Below are positions 28,366 through 36,819 of a DNA stretch of 42,981 nucleotides, one piece after another. Each line of letters begins with the position of its first letter. Position 1 is the first letter of the stretch. Source of the stretch: Myxococcales bacterium (GTDB lineage Bacteria > Myxococcota_A > Polyangia > GCA-2747355); the NCBI GenBank assembly GCA_020431405.1, contig JAGQIK010000010.1:1-42981 (forward strand), read 5' to 3'. The translations under genes were made by a program, and so were the position numbers. Under the pieces are notes generated by a model. The model ran no database searches. It was not told the origin of the DNA and worked only from the letters and a program-made list of their open reading frames with translations.

Positions 28366-29775
28366 ATGCGACGCCCCCTGGCAGCGCTTTTCGCCGCGGC
28401 GCTGACGCTGGCCGCCTGTGGCGGTGACGAGCGCGACCAGCGCCTCGGCCGCGCGAGCGCTCTGCTCAGCGGCAGCAGCTACGGCACTGGCCCGGCCTGC
28501 GATGACCCTCACGTCGTCTACCTTCGTGACGCCTCTGGCGGCCAGGTGTGCAGCGGCGTGGTGCTCGCAGCCGACGTGATCGTCACCGCGGCACACTGTG
28601 TCGCCGACGCCAACGGATCGCTGCAGGACATATCAGGCCTGACCGTGGGCGTCGGTGGTGCGGGCTGTCGCTATGGCGACGCGACGATCGCGGCGGCCAA
28701 GGTACATCCGGGCTGGCGCGGTCAGCTTGACGGCAACAACGGCCTCGACCTCGCCGTGCTGAAACTCTCGACCGCGTTGTCGGGCGCCTCACCGGTAACG
28801 CTGGCGTCGCCCGCGCTGGATATGCAGGCCACCGTATCGGCCTTTGGAACCAATGGACGCGACGACGTGAGCCAGACCTGCACGCCGGGCAAGGTCGTCA
28901 TCGTCAACACGACCAAAGGCAGCGACGTGCAGAGCACCGTGGACATGGGCAAGCAGGGCGTCTGCTCCGGCGACAGCGGCGGCGGTGCGTTCGAGCAAGG
29001 CACCTCGAAGCTGATCGGCATCGTCAGCGCCGCCGCCAAAGAATCCGAGGATCAAGACTGCGGGCGCTACGCGCTCATCGGTGCTGACTGGGATTTCGTA
29101 CGCTCGGCGATGCAGAGCCTGCCCGACGCCACGCCGGTAAGCTGCACACCTGGCCAGGCGCGCACCTGCCGGCCATCTAATAGCCAGTGTCCGAGCACCG
29201 ACGACGACTGCCGCTTCGGCAGCAGCCAGTGCCAGAGCGACGGCAGCTGGGGCGCGTGCACCATGAGCACCATCCGCGTGTGGGACGAGACAAACGCGCG
29301 CTGCGTCTGCACCAACAGCTGCAGCGGCAACTTCGAGCAAGACCCCGAGACGTGTCTGTGCGTCGACCTGTGCGGCAACGGCTCGTGCATGGGCGGCGAG
29401 ACGCATCAGAACTGTCCTGCCGATTGCCCTGATCGCTGCGGCGATGGCACCTGCGAGTTCTGGCAGGGCGAGACCGCCACCACCTGCCCGCAGGACTGCA
29501 GCCAGTGCGGCGACGGTCGCTGCACAGGCAACGAGACGCCCACGTCCTGCCCTGCGGACTGCGCCGGCTGCGGCGACGGTGTCTGCTCGATCACCGAGAG
29601 CGCGATGTCTTGTCCGGCCGACTGCGGCTGGGGCTCGGGCGGAGGCGCTGGTGGCGGAGGCGGCGGCGGAGGCAGCACCGACCCGTGCGACGACCCGCAG
29701 GACAGTTTCTGGACCGACCTTTTCGGCGAGTACGCCTTCGAGGCCTACCTCTTCTACTGCGGCGTGGAAGCCTAG
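28366..29775 (+). CDS. Secreted trypsin-like serine protease lipoprotein with C-terminal Cys-rich repeats
   Basis: A 469-aa lipoprotein from ATG 28366 (AAGGAG upstream); the signal ends LTLAAC (C18). Residues about 40-245 form an S1-family chymotrypsin fold with a complete triad: H77 in VTAAHC, D128 in GLDLAVLKL and S204 in GVCSGDSGGGAF. Loop Cys pairs are present. After it come a Cys-rich stretch and four repeats of 'CG(D/N)G-x-C-x-x-x-E-x-x-x-x-CP-x-DC' (about 355-430), for example CGDGRCTGNETPTSCPADC, then a poly-Gly linker and an aromatic, acidic tail. It should cleave proteins at the cell surface or in the periplasm, with the repeats as binding or spacing modules. Its TAG is one base from that of the convergent gene at 29777. 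Confidence 0.92.
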   Translation: MRRPLAALFAAALTLAACGGDERDQRLGRASALLSGSSYGTGPACDDPHVVYLRDASGGQVCSGVVLAADVIVTAAHCVADANGSLQDISGLTVGVGGAGCRYGDATIAAAKVHPGWRGQLDGNNGLDLAVLKLSTALSGASPVTLASPALDMQATVSAFGTNGRDDVSQTCTPGKVVIVNTTKGSDVQSTVDMGKQGVCSGDSGGGAFEQGTSKLIGIVSAAAKESEDQDCGRYALIGADWDFVRSAMQSLPDATPVSCTPGQARTCRPSNSQCPSTDDDCRFGSSQCQSDGSWGACTMSTIRVWDETNARCVCTNSCSGNFEQDPETCLCVDLCGNGSCMGGETHQNCPADCPDRCGDGTCEFWQGETATTCPQDCSQCGDGRCTGNETPTSCPADCAGCGDGVCSITESAMSCPADCGWGSGGGAGGGGGGGGSTDPCDDPQDSFWTDLFGEYAFEAYLFYCGVEA

Positions 29776-29776
29776 C

Positions 29777-32110
29777 CTAGCTGCTGCGGCGGCGGCGGCG
29801 GCGGCGGCGAGCGAGCGCGAGCAGCGCTAGCGACAGCAGCAGCGGTGCCGCGTTCCTGGGGCTCTCGTCGCGAGCGCTGTCGGTGCCCGACAGACTGCAG
29901 CCGCCGCTGATGCTGGCGCCCGCGCTCGGGTCCGCCCCACCACCGACACCACCTGCACCGCCCGCGCCGCCAGCGCCTGCGCCCGCACCGGCGCCGCCGC
30001 TGCCCGGCTGACCCGGCTGCGGCGTCTCGCCCGGATCGGGCGGGTTGCCCGGCTGTCCAGGAGCGCTCGCGCCTTCGCGCGTGAAGACTACCCGCACGGG
30101 CTTGGAGACATTGCCCGCCTCGTCGCGCGCGAGCAGCGTGACGGCGTAGTCGCCGGGCTGCAGGTTGCTCAACGTGTGCTTGGTCGCGCCGCGCGCGAAA
30201 GGCTGCTCGCTGATCAGGCTCGCCTGCGCGCCGCTGATGCGCTCGAGGCGCAGCTCGACCTCGACGTCGGCGGCCGCGCTGCGGTTGTCATTGACGGTGA
30301 CCTCGATGTCCGCGCTCGTCGCGTTGATACGCGCCGGCGGGGCCTGCAGCACCGAGATCGTCGGGGCGATGGCGTCGACCTCGAACTTGACGCTCGAGGG
30401 CGTCTTGTCGCTGTTGCCGTGCAGATCGACAGCGGCGACCTCGACCTCGTGCGAGCCGCTGCTGAACGCCTTGTCGTAGCTCTGCGAGTAGCTCGCCGTG
30501 GTCCAGCTGCCGCCATCGACACGCCAACGAAAGCGCAGCAGCTCGGTGGGCGTACCGCCGTCGCCGCCGGTGGCGACGAAGCGGAAAGACTCGGCGCCGA
30601 TCAGCTTGGGTGGCTTTTTGGTCATGTTGGTCCACGGCGCGATGGTGTCGCTGCTGATCTTGCGAAACAGCTTGGCGTAGAGCTTGATGTGCGAGGTGGT
30701 GTTGGAGCGGCGCACGATGAACAGGTAGTAGGGGTCGAGCACGCCGCCGGTGCGGTGCAGCACCTGAGGCACCAAGCTGCGGCCGTCGATGGCCTCTTGC
30801 AGCGCGGGCAGTGCGATGGCGTCGATGGCCGCCTTGATCAGCGCGGCCTTGGGCAGCACCAGCTTGGGGTTGGTCGAGCTGAGCGTCACGGCGTCGCTCG
30901 AGACCTTGACCACGTCGAGCGTGAGCGCGCGCGTCAGCGGATCGATGGTCAGCTTGGTCTGCAGCGTGACAGTGGTCTTGGCGGTGACGGTCGCGTCGCC
31001 AACGGACGTCTTGCCTTTGGCCGTGATCGTGAATGGCGCTGCGATGTCCACCTGCCCGTCGCTGCCCGAGCGCAGCGTCAACTTGGGCGCCTGCGAGACT
31101 TTCGCCGACAGCTCGTCGGTCTGCGTGAAACCGAGCAGCGCGCCCGCTGACGTGGTCGCGCCGCCGACGGTTGATTTCAGCATCGAGCTGCTGAGACAGA
31201 ACTTGCCGGCGCGCCAGGCTGCGTAGAGCGCCTCGGTGAGCGGCGCCTTGGAGACGGCAACACCGACGTGCTCGGTGAAGCTGCCGAGGCTCGGCGACGT
31301 GCTGACGCTCGGGATCGCCGGCGCGGCGGGTACGGCGCAGCTGCCCTTGGCGGTGGTGGTGTTGCTCACGCTGGCGTCAGCACCGAGCTCGAGCCCCGAG
31401 CTGCTGGCGCTGCTGCTGGCGAGCTCGGCGCTCATCTTGAAGCCCGAGAGCGTGCCGCTGTACTCGGTGAGCCCCGAGAGCGCCTTCTCGACGGCGGGCG
31501 GCACGTTGTCGAGAGCGACCTTCTCGAGCCAGCCCTCGATGCGATCGATGAGCCAGCCCTTGATGTAGGGCACGGCCGTGTTGACCACCGAGCCGATGGC
31601 GCCGCAGCCGCTGACGTTGATCTGCGCCGCGCTCGAAGGGGCGTCGAGCGTCACCTTGGGCGAGCGCAGCTCGACTTTGCCGGCGGCGATCACGGGCGTG
31701 AAAGTCGCGCGCGCCGTGACCTTGCTGGCGGCGAAGGTGATCGTGCAGGTGGTCTTGGAGCCGATGCAGACATAGAACGATCCGAGCGCGCTGCCGCTGC
31801 TGACGCGGGCGCTGATGTCGGCGGTGACCGTTCCGCTGCCGGGATTGATCGAAAGCGAGTCGACCTTGCCGTTGACCTTGACGCTCGTCAGCGACACCGA
31901 CGCGCTGCTGCTGCTGAAGGGGCAGCCGAAGAGGTTCTTGTTGAAGCCCGCCCAATCGAACGAGGTCGGGATCATCGGCCGCACTTCTTGCGCGATGGCC
32001 TCGAGCCCGCTGGGCGAGACCTTGACGGTGATGTCGTGCGGGGCCGCGCGCGCGGCGCGAGGGCCCACGAACAAGGACAACGTGATGGTGACCGCGCAGA
32101 TGATTCGCAT
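29777..32110 (-). CDS. Second BPI/TULIP-like secreted protein with Ig-like domains and MYXO-CTERM tail
   Basis: A 777-aa protein from ATG 32110 with a type I signal peptide ending ARAA. Two lobes are suggested: about 25-290, with beta strands and the long helix INVSGCGAIGSV...IKGWLIDRIEGWLEKV, and about 290-480, which has ALYAAWRAGKFCL, a PKLTLRSGSDG strand, and a helix LIKAAIDAIALPALQEAI followed by a DPYYLFIV strand. This is the same order as in the 310-2769 protein and as in BPI/LBP lipid-binding proteins. Two Ig-like domains follow (WRVDGGSWTTAS, DEAGNVSKPVRVVF), then a Pro/Gly/Ala linker and a MYXO-CTERM signal (GGCSL, hydrophobic helix, eight Arg). It should be tethered to the cell surface by myxosortase. 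The lipid-binding role is inference. Confidence 0.8.
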   Translation of the reverse strand: MRIICAVTITLSLFVGPRAARAAPHDITVKVSPSGLEAIAQEVRPMIPTSFDWAGFNKNLFGCPFSSSSASVSLTSVKVNGKVDSLSINPGSGTVTADISARVSSGSALGSFYVCIGSKTTCTITFAASKVTARATFTPVIAAGKVELRSPKVTLDAPSSAAQINVSGCGAIGSVVNTAVPYIKGWLIDRIEGWLEKVALDNVPPAVEKALSGLTEYSGTLSGFKMSAELASSSASSSGLELGADASVSNTTTAKGSCAVPAAPAIPSVSTSPSLGSFTEHVGVAVSKAPLTEALYAAWRAGKFCLSSSMLKSTVGGATTSAGALLGFTQTDELSAKVSQAPKLTLRSGSDGQVDIAAPFTITAKGKTSVGDATVTAKTTVTLQTKLTIDPLTRALTLDVVKVSSDAVTLSSTNPKLVLPKAALIKAAIDAIALPALQEAIDGRSLVPQVLHRTGGVLDPYYLFIVRRSNTTSHIKLYAKLFRKISSDTIAPWTNMTKKPPKLIGAESFRFVATGGDGGTPTELLRFRWRVDGGSWTTASYSQSYDKAFSSGSHEVEVAAVDLHGNSDKTPSSVKFEVDAIAPTISVLQAPPARINATSADIEVTVNDNRSAAADVEVELRLERISGAQASLISEQPFARGATKHTLSNLQPGDYAVTLLARDEAGNVSKPVRVVFTREGASAPGQPGNPPDPGETPQPGQPGSGGAGAGAGAGGAGGAGGVGGGADPSAGASISGGCSLSGTDSARDESPRNAAPLLLSLALLALARRRRRRRRSS

Positions 32111-32430
32111 GCAGCCGGGAGTGCACGGCTCGTGCCTCGGCCGAAGCCGTCTATGCACGCGAGATCCGGTGCGGTGCAACCTGTCGTTCGCGGCGTCTCG
32201 TCTGGTCGGTGCGGGATCTTCCCCCGGGCGCCGACGACGCTGGCGGTGCGGCATCTCCACGGGCCATGGCACAGGTTGGCCCAGATCCGGCACAACTTCT
32301 CGCTGACACAAAATGATTAATTACAACCGCTTAACCGATCTGTCCAGCTGGCGCGACAGGTGCAATGTGGCCCCGCGACCTACGCGACAACCGGCGAGAC
32401 CTTCGCCGCCAAGCTACGGAGGACCGATCG
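32111..32430. other. 320-bp divergent intergenic region
   Basis: It lies between the divergent TULIP-like and DUF2330 genes, so both promoters should be here. The only AT-rich patch in several kilobases is at about 32309-32340 (ACAAAATGATTAATTACAAC) and is the best place for a promoter, but I cannot assign -35/-10 boxes with confidence. GGAGG at about 32418-32422 is the ribosome site for the ATG at 32431. No open frame with good codon bias was seen. Confidence 0.5.
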
Positions 32431-34440
32431 ATGAAGCGTTTTCTGATGAAGCTGCTCTTTGTTCAGCTAGGCGTCGGCCTGGTGATGCTGTCCAGCGCGC
32501 CACACGCGCGCGCGTGTGGCTGCCTATCGCCGCCGGCGCCCGCGCTCAACGACGACGACTTCGCCGTCAACCAACAGGCCGAGCAGATCATCTTCGAGGT
32601 CGGCAACGACGGCTACATCACGGCACACGTGCTGATCCGCTACGCCGGCAAGCCCGACAAGTTCGCGTGGATCGTCCCCGTGCCCAACAAGCCCGAGCTG
32701 GCGCTGACCCCCGCGTCCGTCTTCGGGCTGCTCGACGACGCCACCAAGCCAGCGATCACCGTCACGCAGAAAAACGTCTGCCCGCAGTCGGAGTACAAGT
32801 GCAACCAGCACCCCTACCCTGACTGCGATCCGCCCAACGCGCCCAACCCCAACAACATCCCCTTCGCCGACGCTGGCGCGGCGAGCGACTCGCTGTCGGG
32901 CAACACGTCACCGCCGCCCGTCAACGTCATCGATCGTCAGGTCATCGGCTCCTATGACACGGTGACCTTCTCGGCCGGCGACACCACCGCCGCCGTGGCG
33001 TGGCTGCAGAAGGAAGGCTTCATCGTCAACAGCAGCATGGCGCCGTACATGCAGCCCTACGCCGACGCCGGCATGCTCTTCGTCGCCAGCAAGCTGATCC
33101 CGGGCGCCGACACGTCGGAGATCAAGCCTCTGCGCATGCGCTACAAGGCCAGCGAGCCGATGATCCCGCTCTATCTGACGGCCGTCGCCGCCGAGCCGCA
33201 TATGGCGATCCAGACCTACATCTTTGGCGACAAGGCCTACCAGCCCAAGGGCCTGCCGCTGGTGTCGCTCGACAGCGCTGACCTCTCGATGGACAACTCC
33301 GGCCGCAACAACTACCCGATGCTGCTCTCGCGCGCCATCGACAAGGCCGGCGGCAAGGGCTTCGTCGCCGAGTTCAGCGGCGCCGTGCCGCTGCCCGACT
33401 TCGACAAGGGCACCGGCTGCTGCGACAGCGGCTTCGACCAGTGCGGCGTGCAGTTCGACGGCGTCTGCTCGTGCCCCAACTCGCCGTTCGATCAAGAGGA
33501 CTGCAAGCGCGACCAGCCCGACCTGCTCGAGGGCCTCAAGCTGCTGCAGGAGCTGCAGAGCAAGCACAAGACCGTCACGCGCTTGATCACGCGCATGTCG
33601 CCGCACGAGATGACAAACGACCCGGGCTTCGAGGCCGTGCCGAGCATCCCGCTGAGCGGTCGCCTCACGCTGAGCAACGCGGTCAACAGCCTCGCCAACT
33701 GCACCAACGACGTGATGGACAAGAAGGCCTTCGACCAGCTCACCGCCAAGCAGGCGTGCGCGACGACCTACTGCGGCCAAGGCGAGTGCGTCGTCACGCA
33801 AAACGGCGCAGGGTGCGTGTGCAAGAGCGGCTACACGGCGCGCACGATCACCGATCTCGACGGCAAGCCGTCCGTGACGTGCGTACCCGACAAGCACACG
33901 GTCGACCTGACCAACGGCGGCGCGCTGGCGTTGCCCGACGCCTGCAAAGGCGTGGCCTGCGGCAGCGGCGCCAGCTGCCTCGACGTTGGCGGTTTCCCCA
34001 CCTGCCAGTGCAAGCAGGGTGACGCCGCGGCGCTGCCGACGACGGCTGACACGCGCACGCCCGTCTGTCGTCCGGTGGAAGGCACGACCTCGACACCGGG
34101 CGCCCAGGACTACAGCGCGCCGCTCGCCAAGCTCGCCGTCTGCGCGCCGCCGCCGCCCAACTGCGGCAAGTTCGGCTGGCTCGAGAAGATCAAGGTCGAC
34201 CGCCCGGGCGTGATCTGCGACTCGTCGGCGACCCCGACGGCGGATCGTTTCGTGGTGCCGCCCAAGCCGACTTGCGGCGACCTCAACCTGCCCCCCGCCG
34301 GCTACTGGAAGGCGCAGCAGGACAAGGGCTGCAGCGTCTCGTCGGGCAGCCCGTCGGGCACCGCCGTGGGCGTGCTCGCGCTGCTGCTGCTCGCGGTTGT
34401 CACGGTCGGCGCGCGCCGCCGTCGTCGGCGCCGTCGCTAG
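32431..34440 (+). CDS. DUF2330 protein with EGF-like modules and MYXO-CTERM tail
   Basis: A 669-aa protein from ATG 32431 with a good ribosome site. The signal peptide ends in ARACGC, and the mature protein begins CGCLSPP, the hallmark start of DUF2330 proteins, followed by EQIIFEVGNDGYITAHVLIRYAGKPDKFAWIVPVP, which is the family's core (quoted here only in part: AWIVPVPNKPELALTP). The DUF2330 region runs to about residue 340. Cys-rich EGF-like segments follow (CVVTQNGAGCVCKSGYTA; ACGSGASCLDVGGFPTCQC). The C-terminus is GCSVSSGSPSGT, a hydrophobic helix and eight Arg, a MYXO-CTERM signal. The function of DUF2330 is not known. Its location on the cell surface is implied by both signals. Neighbours on either side are also surface proteins. 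Confidence 0.85.
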   Translation: MKRFLMKLLFVQLGVGLVMLSSAPHARACGCLSPPAPALNDDDFAVNQQAEQIIFEVGNDGYITAHVLIRYAGKPDKFAWIVPVPNKPELALTPASVFGLLDDATKPAITVTQKNVCPQSEYKCNQHPYPDCDPPNAPNPNNIPFADAGAASDSLSGNTSPPPVNVIDRQVIGSYDTVTFSAGDTTAAVAWLQKEGFIVNSSMAPYMQPYADAGMLFVASKLIPGADTSEIKPLRMRYKASEPMIPLYLTAVAAEPHMAIQTYIFGDKAYQPKGLPLVSLDSADLSMDNSGRNNYPMLLSRAIDKAGGKGFVAEFSGAVPLPDFDKGTGCCDSGFDQCGVQFDGVCSCPNSPFDQEDCKRDQPDLLEGLKLLQELQSKHKTVTRLITRMSPHEMTNDPGFEAVPSIPLSGRLTLSNAVNSLANCTNDVMDKKAFDQLTAKQACATTYCGQGECVVTQNGAGCVCKSGYTARTITDLDGKPSVTCVPDKHTVDLTNGGALALPDACKGVACGSGASCLDVGGFPTCQCKQGDAAALPTTADTRTPVCRPVEGTTSTPGAQDYSAPLAKLAVCAPPPPNCGKFGWLEKIKVDRPGVICDSSATPTADRFVVPPKPTCGDLNLPPAGYWKAQQDKGCSVSSGSPSGTAVGVLALLLLAVVTVGARRRRRRRR

Positions 34441-34484
34441 GCGTCGCTTCTGGCCGTCGCCGCTGGACGCGTAGAAAGGTCGGG

Positions 34485-34508
34485 CCCTCCCGTCGTACCA
34501 TGGGAGGG
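34485..34508 (+). promoter_or_regulatory. Inverted repeat sequestering the ribosome site of the SPFH gene
   Basis: CCCTCCC (34485-34491) pairs exactly with GGGAGGG (34502-34508), with a 10-base loop. The right arm is the only Shine-Dalgarno-like sequence and its last base is the first base of the GTG start. Folding would block ribosome access. It could alternatively be the stem of a terminator for the DUF2330 gene, but no T-run follows. Confidence 0.4.
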
Positions 34509-35311
34509 TGACCTTTCGCGACGACCAGGACGCGCTGCACGCGCGCGCCGACGCTCTCCAGCGTGAAAACGAGGCGCTGCGCCAGCGCGTGGCCTCGCTC
34601 GAGGGCAATGGCGAAAAGGCCGCCGCCAGCGGCAACGGCGGCGAGCCTGCGCCATCGCTCAAGCTCAAGGGCAGGATCTTCTTCATCGCCGGCGCCAGCC
34701 TGCTGGTGCTCGGCGCCATCGCCTCCTACTTCACAGACATCCCCGCCATCGTCGTGCCGGCAGCGGCCTTCGCCACGATGCTCATCGGCGCGGGTGTCGT
34801 CTCGAGCCTCATCGAGCTGGCGGCCCCCGACGAGGTGTTGATCATCACGGGGCGCCACTACTACGGGGCCGACGGTCGCCAGCTGCCATTTCGCGTGGAG
34901 CGGCGGCGCGTGCTGCGCATGCCGCTGATCGAACGGGTCGACCGCATGTCGTTGGGGGCGCGCTTCATCGAGGTCGCGGTGAGCAACGCCTACAGCAAGC
35001 TCAACATCCCGCTCGACATCACGGGCCACGCGATGGTGCGGGTCTGCGAGCACGCACCCGATATCTACGAGGCCATCGAGCGCTTCCTCGGGCGCGACCG
35101 CGAAATCGGCGTCGTCGCCGGTGAGACCCTGCAAGGCGTGCTGCGCGAGGTCGTTTCGGACCTCACGCTGCAGGAGATGCGCGCCAACCCGGACAAGCTC
35201 TCGGCCTCGGTGATGGCGCAGGCGGAGCGAGATCTGTCCCGCTTGGGGTTGTGCATCGACACGTTCACGATCGACGAGCTGTCCGACAGCCGCGAGAGCG
35301 ACGAGGGCTAG
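34508..35311 (+). CDS. Short SPFH/flotillin-like membrane protein with N-terminal coiled coil
   Basis: A 267-aa protein from GTG 34508. Residues about 9-33 form a coiled coil (LHARADALQRENEALRQRV). Two hydrophobic helices follow (about 56-77 and 80-102). The rest is an SPFH/band-7 domain of flotillin type: DEVLIITG, FRVERRRVLRMPLIERVDRM, NIPLDITGHAMVRV, and IGVVAGETLQGVLREVVSDL with LQEMRANPDKL. Flotillins organise membrane microdomains. This one lacks the long C-terminal coiled coil and stops right after the SPFH fold, so its oligomerisation would rest on the N-terminal coil. It precedes the diheme lipoprotein gene by six bases, suggesting cotranscription. The ribosome site abuts the start codon and is part of an inverted repeat. 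Confidence 0.85.
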   Translation: MTFRDDQDALHARADALQRENEALRQRVASLEGNGEKAAASGNGGEPAPSLKLKGRIFFIAGASLLVLGAIASYFTDIPAIVVPAAAFATMLIGAGVVSSLIELAAPDEVLIITGRHYYGADGRQLPFRVERRRVLRMPLIERVDRMSLGARFIEVAVSNAYSKLNIPLDITGHAMVRVCEHAPDIYEAIERFLGRDREIGVVAGETLQGVLREVVSDLTLQEMRANPDKLSASVMAQAERDLSRLGLCIDTFTIDELSDSRESDEG

Positions 35312-35316
35312 GCTCG

Positions 35317-36789
35317 TTGGCGCCCGTTAGCGTAGCTGCGGCGGCGGTCGTGCTCGTCGCCGGCTGCGCCACCGCAAGCGAGCGCGCGCCGCGCAGCCAC
35401 GGCGTCGCCAAGACGCGCGGGGCCGCGATGCAGGCGCTGCGCTGGCGCGATGGCTGTCCGCGGGGGCTGCGTGGCTGGCGCGTCTTTCGCGACGGGCTGA
35501 TCGACATGCTGCTGGCGCCCAGCGAGACGTTCGACGATCCGCTAGCGGGCGGCTCGCGACGCTACATCTCGCTCGAGCGCACGCAGCGCGAGGCCGCGCG
35601 TGCTGGCCTGCACATCACGAGCTGCAGCGCGGCGCATCCGCTCGGGACCGCCGAGTGGCGCGCGACACACAACCTGCGGCGCTTCGTAGCGGCCGTCGGC
35701 CGTCCCGAACGACCGGGCCACAAAGGTGGCTTTTCGGTGAGCGACGCCGAGGTGCAGCGGCGCGCCGCGAGCGCGGTGGCGCTGCCGCCGCTTTTGGCCA
35801 GCCAGCCGTTCCTCGCGGCGCTCTCGCGACCCGCGACCTACCGGCGCGCCGTGGCGATGATCGACAAACACAACCGCGGTCTGCCGCGCACCGAGCGCTG
35901 GCGCGTGCTGCTCTTTCGCTCGCGCTTCCTCAAGACCTTCGACCGCGTGACCTATGGCCGGCTGTTGGTGGTCGTGCCCGGCGAGCGGACCGAGCGCTGG
36001 GTACAGTTCGGCATCCACGCGCCCGGCGCCACGCGATCATCACGCGAGGTACACAGCTTCTCGGTCGTCGCCGTCACCCGACCGGCGGCGCGGGCCAAAG
36101 ACACGCGGCGCGTCGTGCACATCGTCGACTTTTGGCGCGACGTACAGCCCGACGGCGCCGTACGCGTTCGGACGCGACTCGACGCCGGTCACGAGAGCAG
36201 CAACTGCTACCACTGTCACAAGCTCGGCGTGGTGCCGCTTCGTCCCGACGCCGAGCTGCGCTTCGACAAGAAGGGGACGCTCGTCGTCGCCACGAGCGGG
36301 GCGCGTGCGGGCGACAAGGTCGGCGAGGTCGCGCGCGAGCTCAACCGGCGCGTGCGCGCGTACGGCGCGCCTTCGTTCGGCGGGCTGCTCGACACCGAGG
36401 CGTTCGGCCCGGCGCTGGGCCCGCCCGGACAGACGCGGGGCGCGGCCTTCATGCGCGACTGCACGCGCCCCTACCACCTCGACGACGACGCCATCGCGCG
36501 CGTCCGAAGCCACATGCGCTGCGCCAGCTGCCATGACGGCCGACAGCAGGGCGTGATCAACTACCCGCAGGCGCTGCGCACCGACCTCGACATGGCGGCC
36601 CTCGCACACCCGCGCACGCACGCGCCGCAGTCGCTGCTCGCAGCGTTTGTCGTCGACGGTGCCATGCCGCCGCGCTCGCACCTGCAAAGTCGCGCCGAAC
36701 GCGCCGCGCTCGCCGAGTGCCTGATGCGCGAGTACTACGATCCCGAAGACCTCTCCGGCCTGCTCGTCGACTGGCTGCGCCAGGAGTAA
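35317..36789 (+). CDS. Diheme c-type cytochrome-like lipoprotein
   Basis: A 490-aa protein. The TTG at 35317 gives a short lipoprotein signal (MAPVSVAAAAVVLVAGC, C17); the only upstream in-frame start lies inside the previous gene. The N-terminal 280 residues have no recognised family. Two c-type heme sites are seen: CYHCH (C297, C300, H301) and CASCH (C402, C405, H406). Between them are Met and His residues that could be distal ligands. It should be exported and loaded with heme in the periplasm, so a role in electron transfer or peroxide reduction is possible, but no MauG- or peroxidase-specific motif is evident. It follows the SPFH gene by six bases and precedes the PH-like protein by 30. 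Confidence 0.8.
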   Translation: MAPVSVAAAAVVLVAGCATASERAPRSHGVAKTRGAAMQALRWRDGCPRGLRGWRVFRDGLIDMLLAPSETFDDPLAGGSRRYISLERTQREAARAGLHITSCSAAHPLGTAEWRATHNLRRFVAAVGRPERPGHKGGFSVSDAEVQRRAASAVALPPLLASQPFLAALSRPATYRRAVAMIDKHNRGLPRTERWRVLLFRSRFLKTFDRVTYGRLLVVVPGERTERWVQFGIHAPGATRSSREVHSFSVVAVTRPAARAKDTRRVVHIVDFWRDVQPDGAVRVRTRLDAGHESSNCYHCHKLGVVPLRPDAELRFDKKGTLVVATSGARAGDKVGEVARELNRRVRAYGAPSFGGLLDTEAFGPALGPPGQTRGAAFMRDCTRPYHLDDDAIARVRSHMRCASCHDGRQQGVINYPQALRTDLDMAALAHPRTHAPQSLLAAFVVDGAMPPRSHLQSRAERAALAECLMREYYDPEDLSGLLVDWLRQE

Positions 36790-36819
36790 CACCTCACACA
36801 AAAAAAGGACCGCTGCCCG

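Noticed and set aside
32263-32285. TGGCAC followed by TTGGC, resembling a sigma-54 promoter
   Set aside because: The GG and GC elements are one base too close for the -24/-12 spacing, so I do not call it.
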